A program made the position numbers and the translations under genes. A model generated the notes under the pieces. That model did not search any database and was not told the DNA's origin. It saw only the letters and a program-made list of their open reading frames with translations. From positions 124,001-188,000 of the forward strand of contig CANQIF010000003.1 of NCBI GenBank assembly GCA_947623965.1: DNA of 64,000 bases, given 5' to 3'. Every line of letters begins with the position of its first letter. Position 1 is the stretch's first letter. Below, in pieces: positions 8,296 through 17,112 of the stretch. Source of the DNA: an uncultured Alistipes sp. Lineage in GTDB: Bacteria > Bacteroidota > Bacteroidia > Bacteroidales > Rikenellaceae.

Positions 8296-9097
8296 GGAGA
8301 AATTCGTCGGCGAAGATGCGCAGGTCGAGCTGCTGCCGGTAGAGGGTGCGGAGGGCCTCCTCCTCGGGCAGCGTGCGGGTGATCCGCAGGTCGTAAAGGG
8401 TCAGCGAGGGCTGGCGCGGCGTCTCGGGGAAGGCCAAGAGGTGCAGGTGGAGCCGGCGGGCCGCCGTGTCGGCCTTGAGGACGCGGCGCACCTGCTCGCG
8501 GGTGTTGCGGCGCAGGGAGATGTACTGCGGCATGGAGCGGCGGCCGTCGCCGTATTCGAGCCACATCCGGCTCTGGAGCCGCTCGTTGCGATCAAGCGAG
8601 TCGATGCGGTAGCCGTACGAGACGGTGTATTCGCCCGGCTCGGCTTCGAAGTCGAAGCTGAGGCGCACCGTGTCGCGCAGCGAGCGGATGCGGAGCAGCG
8701 AGTCGGCGTGGAGCGTTTGGACGGTTTGGCGCAGCGCCGCCGCGCGGACCGTGTCGAGGATCGCCACCTCGCGGTCGTAGCGGAGCCCCTCCTCCTCGAG
8801 CAGGGCGATCGCCGCCTCGACCACGTCGCTGAGGCGGGCGCTCTTGCGGCGCGAGAAGTTGCCGATCGTGTACTGTACATCCTCGGTCGTGTAGCCGTAG
8901 CGGGCGAAGATCGGGGCATAGAGCAGGAGCGAGTCGGTTTCGATGTTCCGGTCGCTGAGGTAGGCGTTCGTGAGGAAGGCGTCGCGGAAGATGCGGGCCA
9001 GTTCGTCGTCGGGGATGACCGTGTGGCGGCGGCAGGCGGCGGCCGAGAGGAGCAGCAGGGCGGCGAGCAGGGCCCGCCGGAAGATTCGTGACATCAT
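8267..9097 (-). CDS. DUF4296 domain lipoprotein
   Basis: 276-residue Bacteroidales lipoprotein of unknown function. The start at 9097 overlaps the stop of the upstream permease as ATGA, indicating translational coupling. The N terminus (RALLAALLLLSAAAC) is a lipoprotein signal. DUF4296 follows (VIPDDELARIFRDAFLTNAYL, then an LYAPIFARYGYTTEDVQYTI motif, about residues 25-110). The rest is strand-rich and less conserved. Co-occurrence with a LolC/E-type permease fits a role in the cell envelope, but no function is established. Confidence 0.8.
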   Translation of the reverse strand: MMSRIFRRALLAALLLLSAAACRRHTVIPDDELARIFRDAFLTNAYLSDRNIETDSLLLYAPIFARYGYTTEDVQYTIGNFSRRKSARLSDVVEAAIALLEEEGLRYDREVAILDTVRAAALRQTVQTLHADSLLRIRSLRDTVRLSFDFEAEPGEYTVSYGYRIDSLDRNERLQSRMWLEYGDGRRSMPQYISLRRNTREQVRRVLKADTAARRLHLHLLAFPETPRQPSLTLYDLRITRTLPEEEALRTLYRQQLDLRIFADEFLHAALPKDSL

Positions 9098-10305
9098 GGG
9101 GTGGGATCTTTTTTCAGCATGTTGTGTACCGTGAGGGTCGTGAGGCTCCACGCCACGAGGACGAAGGCGGGGAGGATCGCGAGCAGATCGCTCCAGCGGA
9201 AGGCGATCGGATAGCTTTTGGTCAGGAAGCTGTCGGCGGGGATCTCGATCAGGCCGAAGTGCTGCTGCGCGAGGCTGAGCCCGGTGCCGAGCAGCAGGCC
9301 AAGGGCGCCGCCGAGGGCGCAGATGAGGTAGCCTTCGCAACGGAAGACGGTCCGGACGAAGGCGTCGGTGGCGCCGAGGGCCCGCAGCGCGGCCCGTTCG
9401 CCGCGCTTTTCGAGGATCAGCATCGAGAGGGCCCCGACGATCGAGAAGGCGGCGTCGACGAGGACCAGCAGGGCGATGAAGAAGACGCCCCACTTCTCGT
9501 AGCGGACGAGCCGGTAGACCGAGGCGGAGAGCTCCTCGCGGCTCTCGATGCGGAAAGCGTCGCCGAGCCGTTCGCCGAGCGTGCGGCGGAGGCGTTCGGC
9601 GGCGGCGGGTTCGGCGGCGCGCACGAGGATCGCCGAGACGCGGCCCGGACGGTCGAGAAGCCGCTGCACCGCCCGGAGCGGCGCCACGAGACAGGCGTTC
9701 TCGGTGTCGTAGTCCACCTCGAAGAGCCCCCCGACGGGGAGGGTCCGCGCGGTGTAGTTGTCGAAGGGAAGGAGCGGTGAGAAGCTGTTGCGGCGCACGG
9801 CGTAGAGCCGCACCTCGGCGCCGGCGAGCGAGCGGATCGCCAGCCGGCGGGCCATGGCGCGGCCGAGCAGCAGGTAGTCCAAATCGCCGAGGCGGAGGCG
9901 GGCGTCGCCCTCCGTGACCTGTCCGGCGAGGGGCAGCACGCTGCCGTAGCGGTCGTCGGCGCCGCGCAGCGTGGCGGTCGCCTGACGGTCGTTGGCTTCG
10001 AGGAGGATGCGCTCCTCGAGGATGGCCGACCAGGCCGCGAGCCCTTCCGTGCGGCTCAGCGCCGCGGTGTCGAGGACTGCCGGATCGAAGGTGCGCCCCT
10101 CGCGCGGGGTGATGCGCAGATCGGCGTCGAAGATCGAGCCGCTGTTGCGGATGAGCGCCTCGAAGCCGTTGATGACCGAGAGCAGGATGACCATCGCCGC
10201 GACGGGGACCGCCACGGCCACGACGCTCAGGGCCGCGATCAGGTTGACGACCGATCGCGACTTGCGCGAGAAGAGGTATCGACGGGCGAAAAAGAGGGTA
10301 AGCAT
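9094..10305 (-). CDS. FtsX/LolC-LolE family lipoprotein-release permease
   Basis: 403-residue inner-membrane permease of the MacB/FtsX class. Residues 1-50 hold the ARRYLFSRKSRSVVNLI start and first membrane helix. A large periplasmic domain (about 50-270) follows, then three C-terminal helices. The last part contains SMLILEKRGERAALRALGAT, the typical FtsX signature. The family forms the membrane part of ABC transporters that release lipoproteins from the inner membrane. The ATPase partner is not in this window. It is coupled by an ATGA overlap to the downstream lipoprotein gene. Confidence 0.88.
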   Translation of the reverse strand: MLTLFFARRYLFSRKSRSVVNLIAALSVVAVAVPVAAMVILLSVINGFEALIRNSGSIFDADLRITPREGRTFDPAVLDTAALSRTEGLAAWSAILEERILLEANDRQATATLRGADDRYGSVLPLAGQVTEGDARLRLGDLDYLLLGRAMARRLAIRSLAGAEVRLYAVRRNSFSPLLPFDNYTARTLPVGGLFEVDYDTENACLVAPLRAVQRLLDRPGRVSAILVRAAEPAAAERLRRTLGERLGDAFRIESREELSASVYRLVRYEKWGVFFIALLVLVDAAFSIVGALSMLILEKRGERAALRALGATDAFVRTVFRCEGYLICALGGALGLLLGTGLSLAQQHFGLIEIPADSFLTKSYPIAFRWSDLLAILPAFVLVAWSLTTLTVHNMLKKDPTP

Positions 10306-10533
10306 CGCGGCAGCGGGTTGTCGGGGTTGTTAGCGGGTTGTCGGGGTTTTGGAATCCGGGGTTACCGGGTTGCTGGGTTACCGGGTTGCTGGGTTACCGG
10401 GGTCGTCGGGGCAGCCGGGAAACGGGAGCTGCGGCAGCGGCCGGCGGGGCCTTTCGGTGAGCCGGCGGGGGCGGCGCGGCCGGTCTGGCGGTGTCGCCGG
10501 CCCGTCCGCGAAAGGGTGAAACGGCGCTGGCGG
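10306..10533. repeat. Short tandem repeats between rbfA and the permease
   Basis: The 228-bp gap contains a GGGTTACCGGGTTGCT unit repeated about two and a half times (around 10359-10400) plus GGGTTGTCGGGGTT-type copies. No gene is seen. Confidence 0.6.
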
Positions 10534-10875
10534 CTAATGGCGTTTCAGCGCCTCGTCGATCTGCTCGATGTATTCGAGCGAATCGTCGAGGAAGAATTGC
10601 AGCTCGGGGATGTTCTTCAGCTGGTTGCGGATCCGCCGGCCCAGTTCGCGGCGGATCAGCCACGTGTTCTCTTCGAGCGTGCGGAGCAGGGCCTCGTGCT
10701 GCTCGAAGGGGAAGACGCTCACGTAGATCTTCGCATAGCCGAAGTCGGGCGAGACGCGGACGGTCGTAACCGTCACGAGCAGCCCCCGCACTAAGTGCGC
10801 CCCCTCCTTCTGGAAGATGTCGGCGATGTCCTTCTGAATCTGTTTGGCAATTTTCTGTTGGCGTGTGTTTTCCAT
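10534..10875 (-). CDS. rbfA: Ribosome-binding factor A
   Basis: 113-residue RbfA, a KH-like protein that assists late maturation of the 30S subunit and 16S 5'-end processing. Landmarks include TRQQKIAKQIQKDIADIFQ at the start, VTTVRVSPDFGYAKIYVSVF in the middle and LKNIPELQFFLDDSLEYIEQID at the end. Length is normal for the family. It is followed after 228 bp by the permease gene on the same strand, so co-transcription is possible. The region upstream is filled with intergenic repeats. Confidence 0.95.
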   Translation of the reverse strand: MENTRQQKIAKQIQKDIADIFQKEGAHLVRGLLVTVTTVRVSPDFGYAKIYVSVFPFEQHEALLRTLEENTWLIRRELGRRIRNQLKNIPELQFFLDDSLEYIEQIDEALKRH

Positions 10876-10908
10876 CTATGCGTATCGTTTTTTGTTTCGT
10901 TTTTTTAT

Positions 10909-11421
10909 TCGGGCTGCAGCCTGCGGAGTGCTCGCCTGCGACGTTGAGGAGCTGCGGGCTTTCGCCGCCGGGAGGCTGCGGCCCGCACGACCTTTGCAAG
11001 GCCGATTTCTACCCGAGGCAAGCCCGCAGCCGAGCGGATGGGCCTGCTTTCGAGCAGCGCGAGGATGCAGCCCTCCGCCCGGGGGCGGCTGCGGGCTGCC
11101 GATCGCTGCGCGATCGAATTTGCGGGCAACCATTTTCGCCACAGCCAGCGGCTGCAGGTTGCGCCGCGGCCGATTTTGCTGGCCTATGTTTACACTCGGG
11201 CTGCAGCTTGCGAAGTGCCTGCACGAGCGGACGCGAGGAGCGGGCCTTCGCGGGGCGAAGCTGCGGCCCGCTGCGCCCTGCGGGCGCAAATTCATAATTC
11301 AATATTCAAAATTCAGAATTATGAAATCGGGCAGCAGCCTGCGGAGTGCCCGCTTGCGACCTTAAGGAGCTGCGGGCCTCCGCCGCCCCCAGGCTGCGGC
11401 CCGCTGCGCCCTCACGGGCGC
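10909..11421 (+). repeat. Intergenic GC-rich modular repeat, cluster 2
   Basis: About 510 bp filling the gap between the outer-membrane protein gene and rbfA. It has four modules. Type A modules start GGGCTGCAG at about 10911, 11197 and (GGGCAGCAG) 11328. A type B module starts CCCGCAGCCGAGCGG near 11023. Their terminal hairpins include CGATCGC-tgc-GCGATCG (11100-11116), GCGCCC-tgc-GGGCGC (11273-11287) and GCGCCC-tcac-GGGCGC (11405-11420). An A/T-rich linker lies at 11288-11326. No gene is convincing. Confidence 0.8.
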
Positions 11422-11469
11422 CGATCGCCATAGTTGCAGTCGCCCGGCCTTTTCGCCTCGCCCCCCCCG

Positions 11470-12261
11470 CTATTTCGCGAACTCGAACACCTCGCGGTTC
11501 TTCTCTCTCTTGCGGCGCGGCTTCCACGCATCGAACCCCTCCTTGTTGAAGCGGTAGTTGAGGCCGATGGCGATCGTCAGGTTGTCGAGCGGCGAGCGGA
11601 GCGGCGTCGCCGTGAACCCCTCGATCGTGCTGTTGTACTTGTTGCGGTTGCGCAGGATGTCCGAGTAGCCGAAGTAGTAGCGGATCCGGAGGTTGAGTTC
11701 GAACTGCCGGATGAGCACCGCCACGCCGCCGCCCCCCACCAGACCGTAGCCCCAGCGGTTGTCGCGCACGGTTTGGAAGTGGTAGTCCCCCTTCTCGACC
11801 TCGACCGCCCCGTCCGCGAGCCGCTCCATCTCGTACTCCGACGAGAGGTTGTAGGAGAAGGTCACGCCCGCCTCGCCGTAGACGCGTACGCGGCGGCGTA
11901 CGAGGTAGGCGTGGGGCTGCCAGACGATCGGCAGGACGATCGAGTTGATGCGGCGCGTATAATAGAGGTAGTCCTTCTCGTCATCCACGCGCGAGGCGTT
12001 CGTCGCCATCGAGAAGGCGCGCTGCAGGAACTCCAGATCGGCGCCGACGCCGCCCACGACGCGCTGCGGCGAGTAATAGCGCCACGAGAAGCCCGCCGTG
12101 AAGGTGCCCCACACGGGTTTCGTCTCCTGCTGCGGCTCGAAACGGCCCGTGCCCATGCCCGAGCCGACCGTGAAGCCGACGGTATGCTGCGCTGCCGCCG
12201 GCAGCGCCGTGCCGGCCGCTCCCGCGACGAGCAGGAGCGCGGATAGGATCATTCGTTTCAT
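11470..12261 (-). CDS. Outer-membrane beta-barrel protein
   Basis: 263-residue protein with a signal peptide (MILSALLLVAGAAGTALPAAAQ). The remainder is alternating aromatic and polar beta-strand sequence, e.g. TVGFTVGSGMGTGRF, GTFTAGFSWRYYSP and LNLRIRYYFGYSDIL. This is the style of small eight-stranded porin-family proteins common in Bacteroidetes. The very C terminus is charged (KPRRKREKNREVFEFAK), unusual for a barrel, so the last strand probably ends near IAIGLNYRF. It lies 8 bp downstream of the Ig-like lipoprotein gene and is the last gene of a six-gene leftward operon. Ligand unknown. Confidence 0.75.
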   Translation of the reverse strand: MKRMILSALLLVAGAAGTALPAAAQHTVGFTVGSGMGTGRFEPQQETKPVWGTFTAGFSWRYYSPQRVVGGVGADLEFLQRAFSMATNASRVDDEKDYLYYTRRINSIVLPIVWQPHAYLVRRRVRVYGEAGVTFSYNLSSEYEMERLADGAVEVEKGDYHFQTVRDNRWGYGLVGGGGVAVLIRQFELNLRIRYYFGYSDILRNRNKYNSTIEGFTATPLRSPLDNLTIAIGLNYRFNKEGFDAWKPRRKREKNREVFEFAK

Positions 12262-12269
12262 CTCGCTCG

Positions 12270-14306
12270 TTATCGGAAAGTGTCGAACATGTTCCCCGTC
12301 GAGAACATGTTGCTGTTCATACTGTTGGAACCGTGGTCACCGTCGGGCTTCTTCCGCCCCTCCTTGCGGCGCTTCTCCTCCTCGCGCAGCAGCCGCTGCC
12401 GCTCGCGTTCGTCGAGGAGCCGCTGCAGCGACTGCATCGTCACGGGGGCGAAGAGGCGGTCCATGTCGATCGTCAGCTCGACCTCCCAGTTGGGACGCGT
12501 GACGAAGCGGTCCTCGCCCTTCTCGTTCGTGTAGCGCTCCGAGCGCTCCGGCTGGCGCCGCTCGACGACGCTGCCCGTGTCCCAGACGCCGTTGCCGTTG
12601 CGGTCCTCGACGACGCGGATCTGCGCCTCGCCCGGCGCCACGTAGTTGAAGCGCAGGTCGCCCGCGCCGACGTCGCGCCGCTCCTGCACGAGCTTGCCGT
12701 TCTTGTCGAGCAGCTGGACGATGTAGCGCATCGCGGGATTGCGCGCCTCGACGTGGAGCAGCAGCGTGGCGAACTTCTCGGGCTGGATCACGTCGTACTG
12801 GCCGACGATCGAGTCGTTCCGTTCGCCCGCGACGTTCTCTAAGGCCCCGGCCGGAATCGTCAGCGTGTAGTGCCCGCCCGTCTGCCACTCCGCGCGGATC
12901 TGGTAGCGGCGCAGGGCCGCCGTGTCGCGGACGAAGTGCACCTCGCGGTCGGCGATCGCCCCGTCGTCGAGCGTCTGCGTGAGGAGCACGCCCGTCGAGT
13001 CGAAGCGCGTCAGCGGGTAGTCGAACTCGATCCAGAGGTGGTTCTCGGGGTTCACCTCCCCCTTGAGCCCCAGCTGGAAGGCGAAGGGGTTCTTCTTCGC
13101 GGGCTCCTTCCACTCCTCGCCCGCAGCCTCGGCGCGCCGCCGCTCGCGTTCGAGCCGCTCGCGCTCCTTCTCCTCCTCCTTCGTCTCGATCTTGCGCCAG
13201 GGGAGCTTCAGCTCCTCGCTGACGGGCTGCAGGCGGTTGGCCGTGTCGTGCTTGAAGTAGTCGATGCGGCCGCGGATCGTGTCGGGCAGCTCTTCGGCCG
13301 GCACGGCGAACCAGACGGCCAGCGTATCCTTGCCCGGGGTCAGCGGCTCGACGATCACCCGCTCGTCGGGGATTCCCTCGAACGTGAGCGCCTCGATGCG
13401 CGGATGGGCCGCCGCGAAGGAGAGCAGCGCCTGGTGCTGCAGCGGCCGCTTTTGCTCCTGCAGCAGCTGGCGGCGGAAGGCCTGGTCGGTGAACATGCGC
13501 AGGTAGAGCTGCGGCTCGGCCGTCACGTAGCGGCGCAGCGAGTCGTACCAGATGGCGAAGTCGGGCATTTCGGCCGGGTTGCAGGCCTCGTCGAGGAAGC
13601 CCACCCGATCGGTCCCCGGGTCGTAGATCTGGTTGTCGTTCTGGTCCTGCACGGCGTAGACGCGGTAGCGGATCGGCTTGAGGTTCTGGGCGATGAAAAT
13701 GCCGTTGGTCTCGGCGCGGGCGATCTGTGCGGGCTTGTACTTGAAGATCGTCGAGTCGTATTCGCGCACCGGCTCGATCGAATCGACCGGGAAGAACCAG
13801 AGGTAGCTCTTGCCCACCGAATCGACGCCGTAGCTGTCGGCCGTGTAGCCCGAGAGGAACATCGAGTCGATCTCGGGCCCCGTCGAGAAGACGTAGCGCA
13901 TGGAGTGGAGCGGGTTGCCCTCGTTGTTGTCGCGGACGGCGCTGCCGAAGTTGAGCGAATAGGTGGTGTTGGGCTCCAGCGTGTCGCGCAGCTGCACCAC
14001 GATGCCGCGGCCGCGCTGCGTCACGAGGGGTTTCTTCTTCATCGCCGGCGAGGTGTAGAACTCTTTCTGCTGGTCCTTGAGCTGGATGTACTCGTCGAAC
14101 TCGATGTAGATCTTCTCGTGCCCCGTCAGCGGACGGTTCGTCGAAAAGTTGTCGGGCGAGAGGCGCACGATGACGGGCGGCAGCGAATCTTTCGGTCCGC
14201 CCGTCGGGGTGCCGATGCTGGCGCAGCGGCTCAGCAGCGCCGGCGCGAAGAGCAGCGCCGCGGCCGCCCGCAAGAGGTTCGTATGGAGGTGTTGTCGTCG
14301 CATCAT
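12270..14306 (-). CDS. Ig-like (Big_5) domain lipoprotein
   Basis: 678-residue outer-membrane-type lipoprotein. The signal ends in LSRCASIGTPTGGPKDSLPP, the standard start of this Bacteroidetes family. The first domain (about residues 35-130, SPDNFSTNRPLTGHEKIYIEFDEYI to GNPLHSMRYVFSTG) is a Big_5 Ig-like fold. The rest is strand-rich, with a Lys/Glu-rich insertion around residues 390-420 and a charged tail. It overlaps the upstream gene by ATGA, so translation is coupled. The function is unknown; the family is usually viewed as surface or periplasmic structural lipoproteins. Confidence 0.82.
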   Translation of the reverse strand: MMRRQHLHTNLLRAAAALLFAPALLSRCASIGTPTGGPKDSLPPVIVRLSPDNFSTNRPLTGHEKIYIEFDEYIQLKDQQKEFYTSPAMKKKPLVTQRGRGIVVQLRDTLEPNTTYSLNFGSAVRDNNEGNPLHSMRYVFSTGPEIDSMFLSGYTADSYGVDSVGKSYLWFFPVDSIEPVREYDSTIFKYKPAQIARAETNGIFIAQNLKPIRYRVYAVQDQNDNQIYDPGTDRVGFLDEACNPAEMPDFAIWYDSLRRYVTAEPQLYLRMFTDQAFRRQLLQEQKRPLQHQALLSFAAAHPRIEALTFEGIPDERVIVEPLTPGKDTLAVWFAVPAEELPDTIRGRIDYFKHDTANRLQPVSEELKLPWRKIETKEEEKERERLERERRRAEAAGEEWKEPAKKNPFAFQLGLKGEVNPENHLWIEFDYPLTRFDSTGVLLTQTLDDGAIADREVHFVRDTAALRRYQIRAEWQTGGHYTLTIPAGALENVAGERNDSIVGQYDVIQPEKFATLLLHVEARNPAMRYIVQLLDKNGKLVQERRDVGAGDLRFNYVAPGEAQIRVVEDRNGNGVWDTGSVVERRQPERSERYTNEKGEDRFVTRPNWEVELTIDMDRLFAPVTMQSLQRLLDERERQRLLREEEKRRKEGRKKPDGDHGSNSMNSNMFSTGNMFDTFR

Positions 14307-15346
14307 GGTCGTTGGTTTTCAGCCGGCCGCACCGCTGCGGGGAGCGTTTCGGAGGCTGTCGGGCGGGTTGCGCCGGCCGCTGCTGCGGAGGCCGGCTCGG
14401 GGGCGGGCTCCGGCGCCGGTTCAGGCTCTTCCTCGGGGTTCACGATCCGCCAGCCGTTCTCCTCGACGATCCACCCCTGCTGCCAGAGACGGAAGAGGAC
14501 GCCGAAGGTGGGGCTTTCGCCCGTGAGGTCGATCTCCTGCTTGACGTAGGCGTAGCGCTTGTGGGTGCGGTCCACGACGACGAGCATCAGGGGCGAGCGG
14601 TCCGCCACGAAGCGGTAGAGCCCCGCCTCGTCGCTCTCGTAGGCGTTGAATTCGGGGGTGTCGCGCGTCAGCCCGGGGTCGCTCTTCGAGGTGAGGATCC
14701 CCGAGACGGCATCGTCGTAGGAGGCTATCCGCCACTCGGTCGTGTCGGCGGCGAAGGCGTAGGCCTTCAGGCTGGGGATCGTCTCCGCCGCGCCTCCCTC
14801 GACCGCCTCGGCGGCGGCGCGGACGAAGCAGACGAGCTGCGGCGCCGGCTCGTAGAAGGGGTTGTAGAAGGACCACTTTTCCTGGTAGGCGGTCCCCTCG
14901 CGCCAGGGCTTGAAGACGAGCGAGACGTAGAGCGTCCCGAGGTTCTCGACCAGCTCCTGCTGCGTGTAGGCGTAGAGCCGGTGCTGGGTGTCCACGGCGA
15001 GCAGCATCAGCGAGCCGGCCGGCAGCGACATCCGGATGCGGTCGGTCATCCCCTCCGTCTCGCAGGGGGCGGCCGTGGCGAGCGGCGTCTCGATCCGCTC
15101 CGCGGGGTCCTCCTTCGCCGTGACGATGCCGGCCAGGGCATCCTCGTAGGAGGCGACGCCCCACTCGGCCGTGTCGGCCGCGAAGGCGTAGGCGACCACC
15201 TCGCCGAGCGGTTCGGCGAGCCCGCCCGAAGTGTACTGCACGAGCGGTTTGAGGAGGTATTCGGTCCGGTCGTTCACCTTCTCGAAACACCCTGTGGAGA
15301 GCAGCGCCGCGGCGAGCGCAGCGAACAGCGTCTTTAGCGTCTTCAT
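14303..15346 (-). CDS. Lipoprotein with two tandem copies of an unknown domain
   Basis: 347-residue lipoprotein (signal ending LLSTGC). I do not recognise the family. Two copies of a roughly 110-residue domain are visible. Copy 1 (about residues 50-160) begins VVAYAFAADTAEWGVASYEDALAGI. Copy 2 (about 195-305) begins LKAYAFAADTTEWRIASYDDAVSGI. Both contain a LLMVVD-RYAY type core and end in a WSFYN or GWRIVN segment. A Pro/Glu/Ala-rich tail follows. ATGA overlaps on both sides place it in the folK operon with tight coupling. Confidence 0.75.
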   Translation of the reverse strand: MKTLKTLFAALAAALLSTGCFEKVNDRTEYLLKPLVQYTSGGLAEPLGEVVAYAFAADTAEWGVASYEDALAGIVTAKEDPAERIETPLATAAPCETEGMTDRIRMSLPAGSLMLLAVDTQHRLYAYTQQELVENLGTLYVSLVFKPWREGTAYQEKWSFYNPFYEPAPQLVCFVRAAAEAVEGGAAETIPSLKAYAFAADTTEWRIASYDDAVSGILTSKSDPGLTRDTPEFNAYESDEAGLYRFVADRSPLMLVVVDRTHKRYAYVKQEIDLTGESPTFGVLFRLWQQGWIVEENGWRIVNPEEEPEPAPEPAPEPASAAAAGATRPTASETLPAAVRPAENQRP

Positions 15347-15948
15347 CGGACAGGCGTCGTTTCAGGGGTTTTTGCGGCGGACGGGGCCCCGGAGGCTGCC
15401 TCCCCGGGAGTTTCGGCGCCGGCGGCTGCCTTTTCAGAGGCCGCCGTCCCGTCCGCTTTCGCGGCGCGGACGGCCGCGAGCATTTCGCCCACGGTGCGCC
15501 CGGTGACGGGGTGGCGGAACGCGCGCATGATCTCGTTGAGCGGCGCGAGGGCGAACTCGCGCTCGGCGAGCTGCGGATGGGGGATCTGCAGCCGCTCGTC
15601 GCCGATCACCCGGTCGCCGTAGAAGAGGATGTCGATGTCGATCGGCCGCGAGGCGTAGCGGGCCCCCGTCGCCGCCTTTTCGATCTGCTCGGCGGCGCGG
15701 TTGCGCCCCAGCTCGCGCTCGATGGCCTGCACGGCGTCGAGCACCTCGTGCGGCGTGAGGTCGGTCGAGATCTCGAGGGCCTGGTTGAAGAAGGGCTGCG
15801 CGGCCTGGAAGCCCCAGGCCTCGCTTTCGTAGCGGTGCGAACACCGCATGACGGCTCCGACACGCGCGTTGATGAGCCGCTGTGCCTGCTGCAGGGTGCG
15901 CTTGACCTCCCCGCAGTTGCCGCCTAAAAGAAGTGCTACACGTGCCAT
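15343..15948 (-). CDS. folK: 6-hydroxymethyl-dihydropterin pyrophosphokinase
   Basis: 201-residue FolK, which transfers pyrophosphate from ATP to the pterin in folate synthesis. It has the N-terminal LLLGGNCGEVKRTLQQA, the GFQAAQPFFNQALEI substrate loop, ELGRNR, and the magnesium-binding RPIDIDILFYGD (D104, D106). IPHPQLAEREFALAPL closes the domain. Residues after about 170 form an Ala/Pro-rich tail not needed by the family. It sits 4 bp from the delta-prime gene and overlaps the downstream lipoprotein by ATGA. Confidence 0.93.
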   Translation of the reverse strand: MARVALLLGGNCGEVKRTLQQAQRLINARVGAVMRCSHRYESEAWGFQAAQPFFNQALEISTDLTPHEVLDAVQAIERELGRNRAAEQIEKAATGARYASRPIDIDILFYGDRVIGDERLQIPHPQLAEREFALAPLNEIMRAFRHPVTGRTVGEMLAAVRAAKADGTAASEKAAAGAETPGEAASGAPSAAKTPETTPVR

Positions 15949-15952
15949 CAGT

Positions 15953-17098
15953 CTAAAGGTGTTTTATCATCTTGCTGACCGCCAGCGCAAAATGGGTGAA
16001 TACGATGATCGGATTGCCGTTCTGGGTGATCTGCGCCCGGGCGCTTTCGATCTCGGCAATCAGCGGTTCGATGTTCTCGCTCCCCACGAAGGGGGCGAAT
16101 TTCGTGCAAAAGGCGAGCTCCTCGCCCCAAAGGTAGGAGATTTCGCCCAGCCCCGCATGGAGCATGAAGCTCTCGCGGAGCAGCCGGGCTGCATCCTGCA
16201 GCAGCGCGCGCTGCTGTTCGCGCGCGAGCCCCGCCGCCTCCTCGGCCCAGCCGATGAGCTCGAGATGGCGGTCGTTGTACGAGAGGCGCATGAGACGGCA
16301 GAAAAGCCCGAAGTTCTCGCGGCGCCGCTCGTCGCTCTCGCCCGCCGCGAGGTGCTCGAGCTCCAGCAGATCGCCGTCGGCCAGCCGCGCGAGGTTGCGG
16401 GCCTGGCGGGGATCGGCGACCCCCCGCTCCGCCGCGACGCGCTCCAGCACCTCGGGGGCGATGCGCGGCACGGCGACCTCCTGCGTCCGCGAGAGAATCG
16501 TCGGCAGCAGCAGCGCCGGCTGCTCCGAGACGAGCAGGAAGAGGGTCTTCTCCCAGGGCTCCTCGAGGATCTTGAGGATCTTGTTGGCCGCCTCCTCGTT
16601 CATCGTCTCCGGGAGCCAGACGAGCATCGTCTTGTAGTCGCTCTCGAAGCTCTTGAACGAGAGCTTGCGGATGATTTCGTCCGCCTCGCGGGCCGAGATC
16701 ATCCCCTTGAGCGTCTTGCCCAGGTCGAGCCGGTCGTACCACTGCTGGGGCGAGAAGCAGCCCCGCCGCTCCTCGAAGAGGGCGCGGAAGGCGGGCAGGA
16801 ACTCGTCGCTCAGCATCGCCTCGCCCGACTTCTTGCCCTGCTTGTTGACCGGGAAGACCAGATGGAGGTCGGGGTGGGCCAGCGCGGCGATCTGCCGGCA
16901 GTCGGGACACTCGCCGCACGAGTCTCCGTCGCGGCGGTGGCGGCAGCAGAGGTACTGCACATAGGCCACGGCGAGCGCCAGCGCCCCCGACCCCGCCCGT
17001 CCCGTGAAGAGCTGGGCGTGGCTCACGCGGCCCGCATCGACCGCGCGCACGAGGTGGCGTTTGAGCTCCTCCTGACCGATGATATCCTTGAACTGCAT
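15953..17098 (-). CDS. holB: DNA polymerase III delta-prime subunit
   Basis: 381-residue clamp-loader subunit. The start MQFKDIIGQEELKRHLVRAV and SHAQLFTGRAGSGAL match the AAA+ fold of DnaX/HolB. The P-loop-like GRAGSGAL lacks the usual lysine, as expected for the non-ATPase delta-prime subunit. A zinc module with cysteines at 51/52, 61, 64 and 67 is present, as is the ANKILKILEEP helix. There is no C-terminal gamma/tau extension, which argues against DnaX. The start at 17098 is the only one that fits the domain. It lies between the flippase and folK genes. Confidence 0.88.
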   Translation of the reverse strand: MQFKDIIGQEELKRHLVRAVDAGRVSHAQLFTGRAGSGALALAVAYVQYLCCRHRRDGDSCGECPDCRQIAALAHPDLHLVFPVNKQGKKSGEAMLSDEFLPAFRALFEERRGCFSPQQWYDRLDLGKTLKGMISAREADEIIRKLSFKSFESDYKTMLVWLPETMNEEAANKILKILEEPWEKTLFLLVSEQPALLLPTILSRTQEVAVPRIAPEVLERVAAERGVADPRQARNLARLADGDLLELEHLAAGESDERRRENFGLFCRLMRLSYNDRHLELIGWAEEAAGLAREQQRALLQDAARLLRESFMLHAGLGEISYLWGEELAFCTKFAPFVGSENIEPLIAEIESARAQITQNGNPIIVFTHFALAVSKMIKHL

Positions 17099-17112
17099 CT
17101 TTTTCCTTCGGT

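Noticed and set aside
10876..11469. Several open frames across repeat cluster 2 and the other clusters
   Set aside because: The same peptide patterns recur in all clusters and in all frames, as expected from nucleotide repeats rather than genes.
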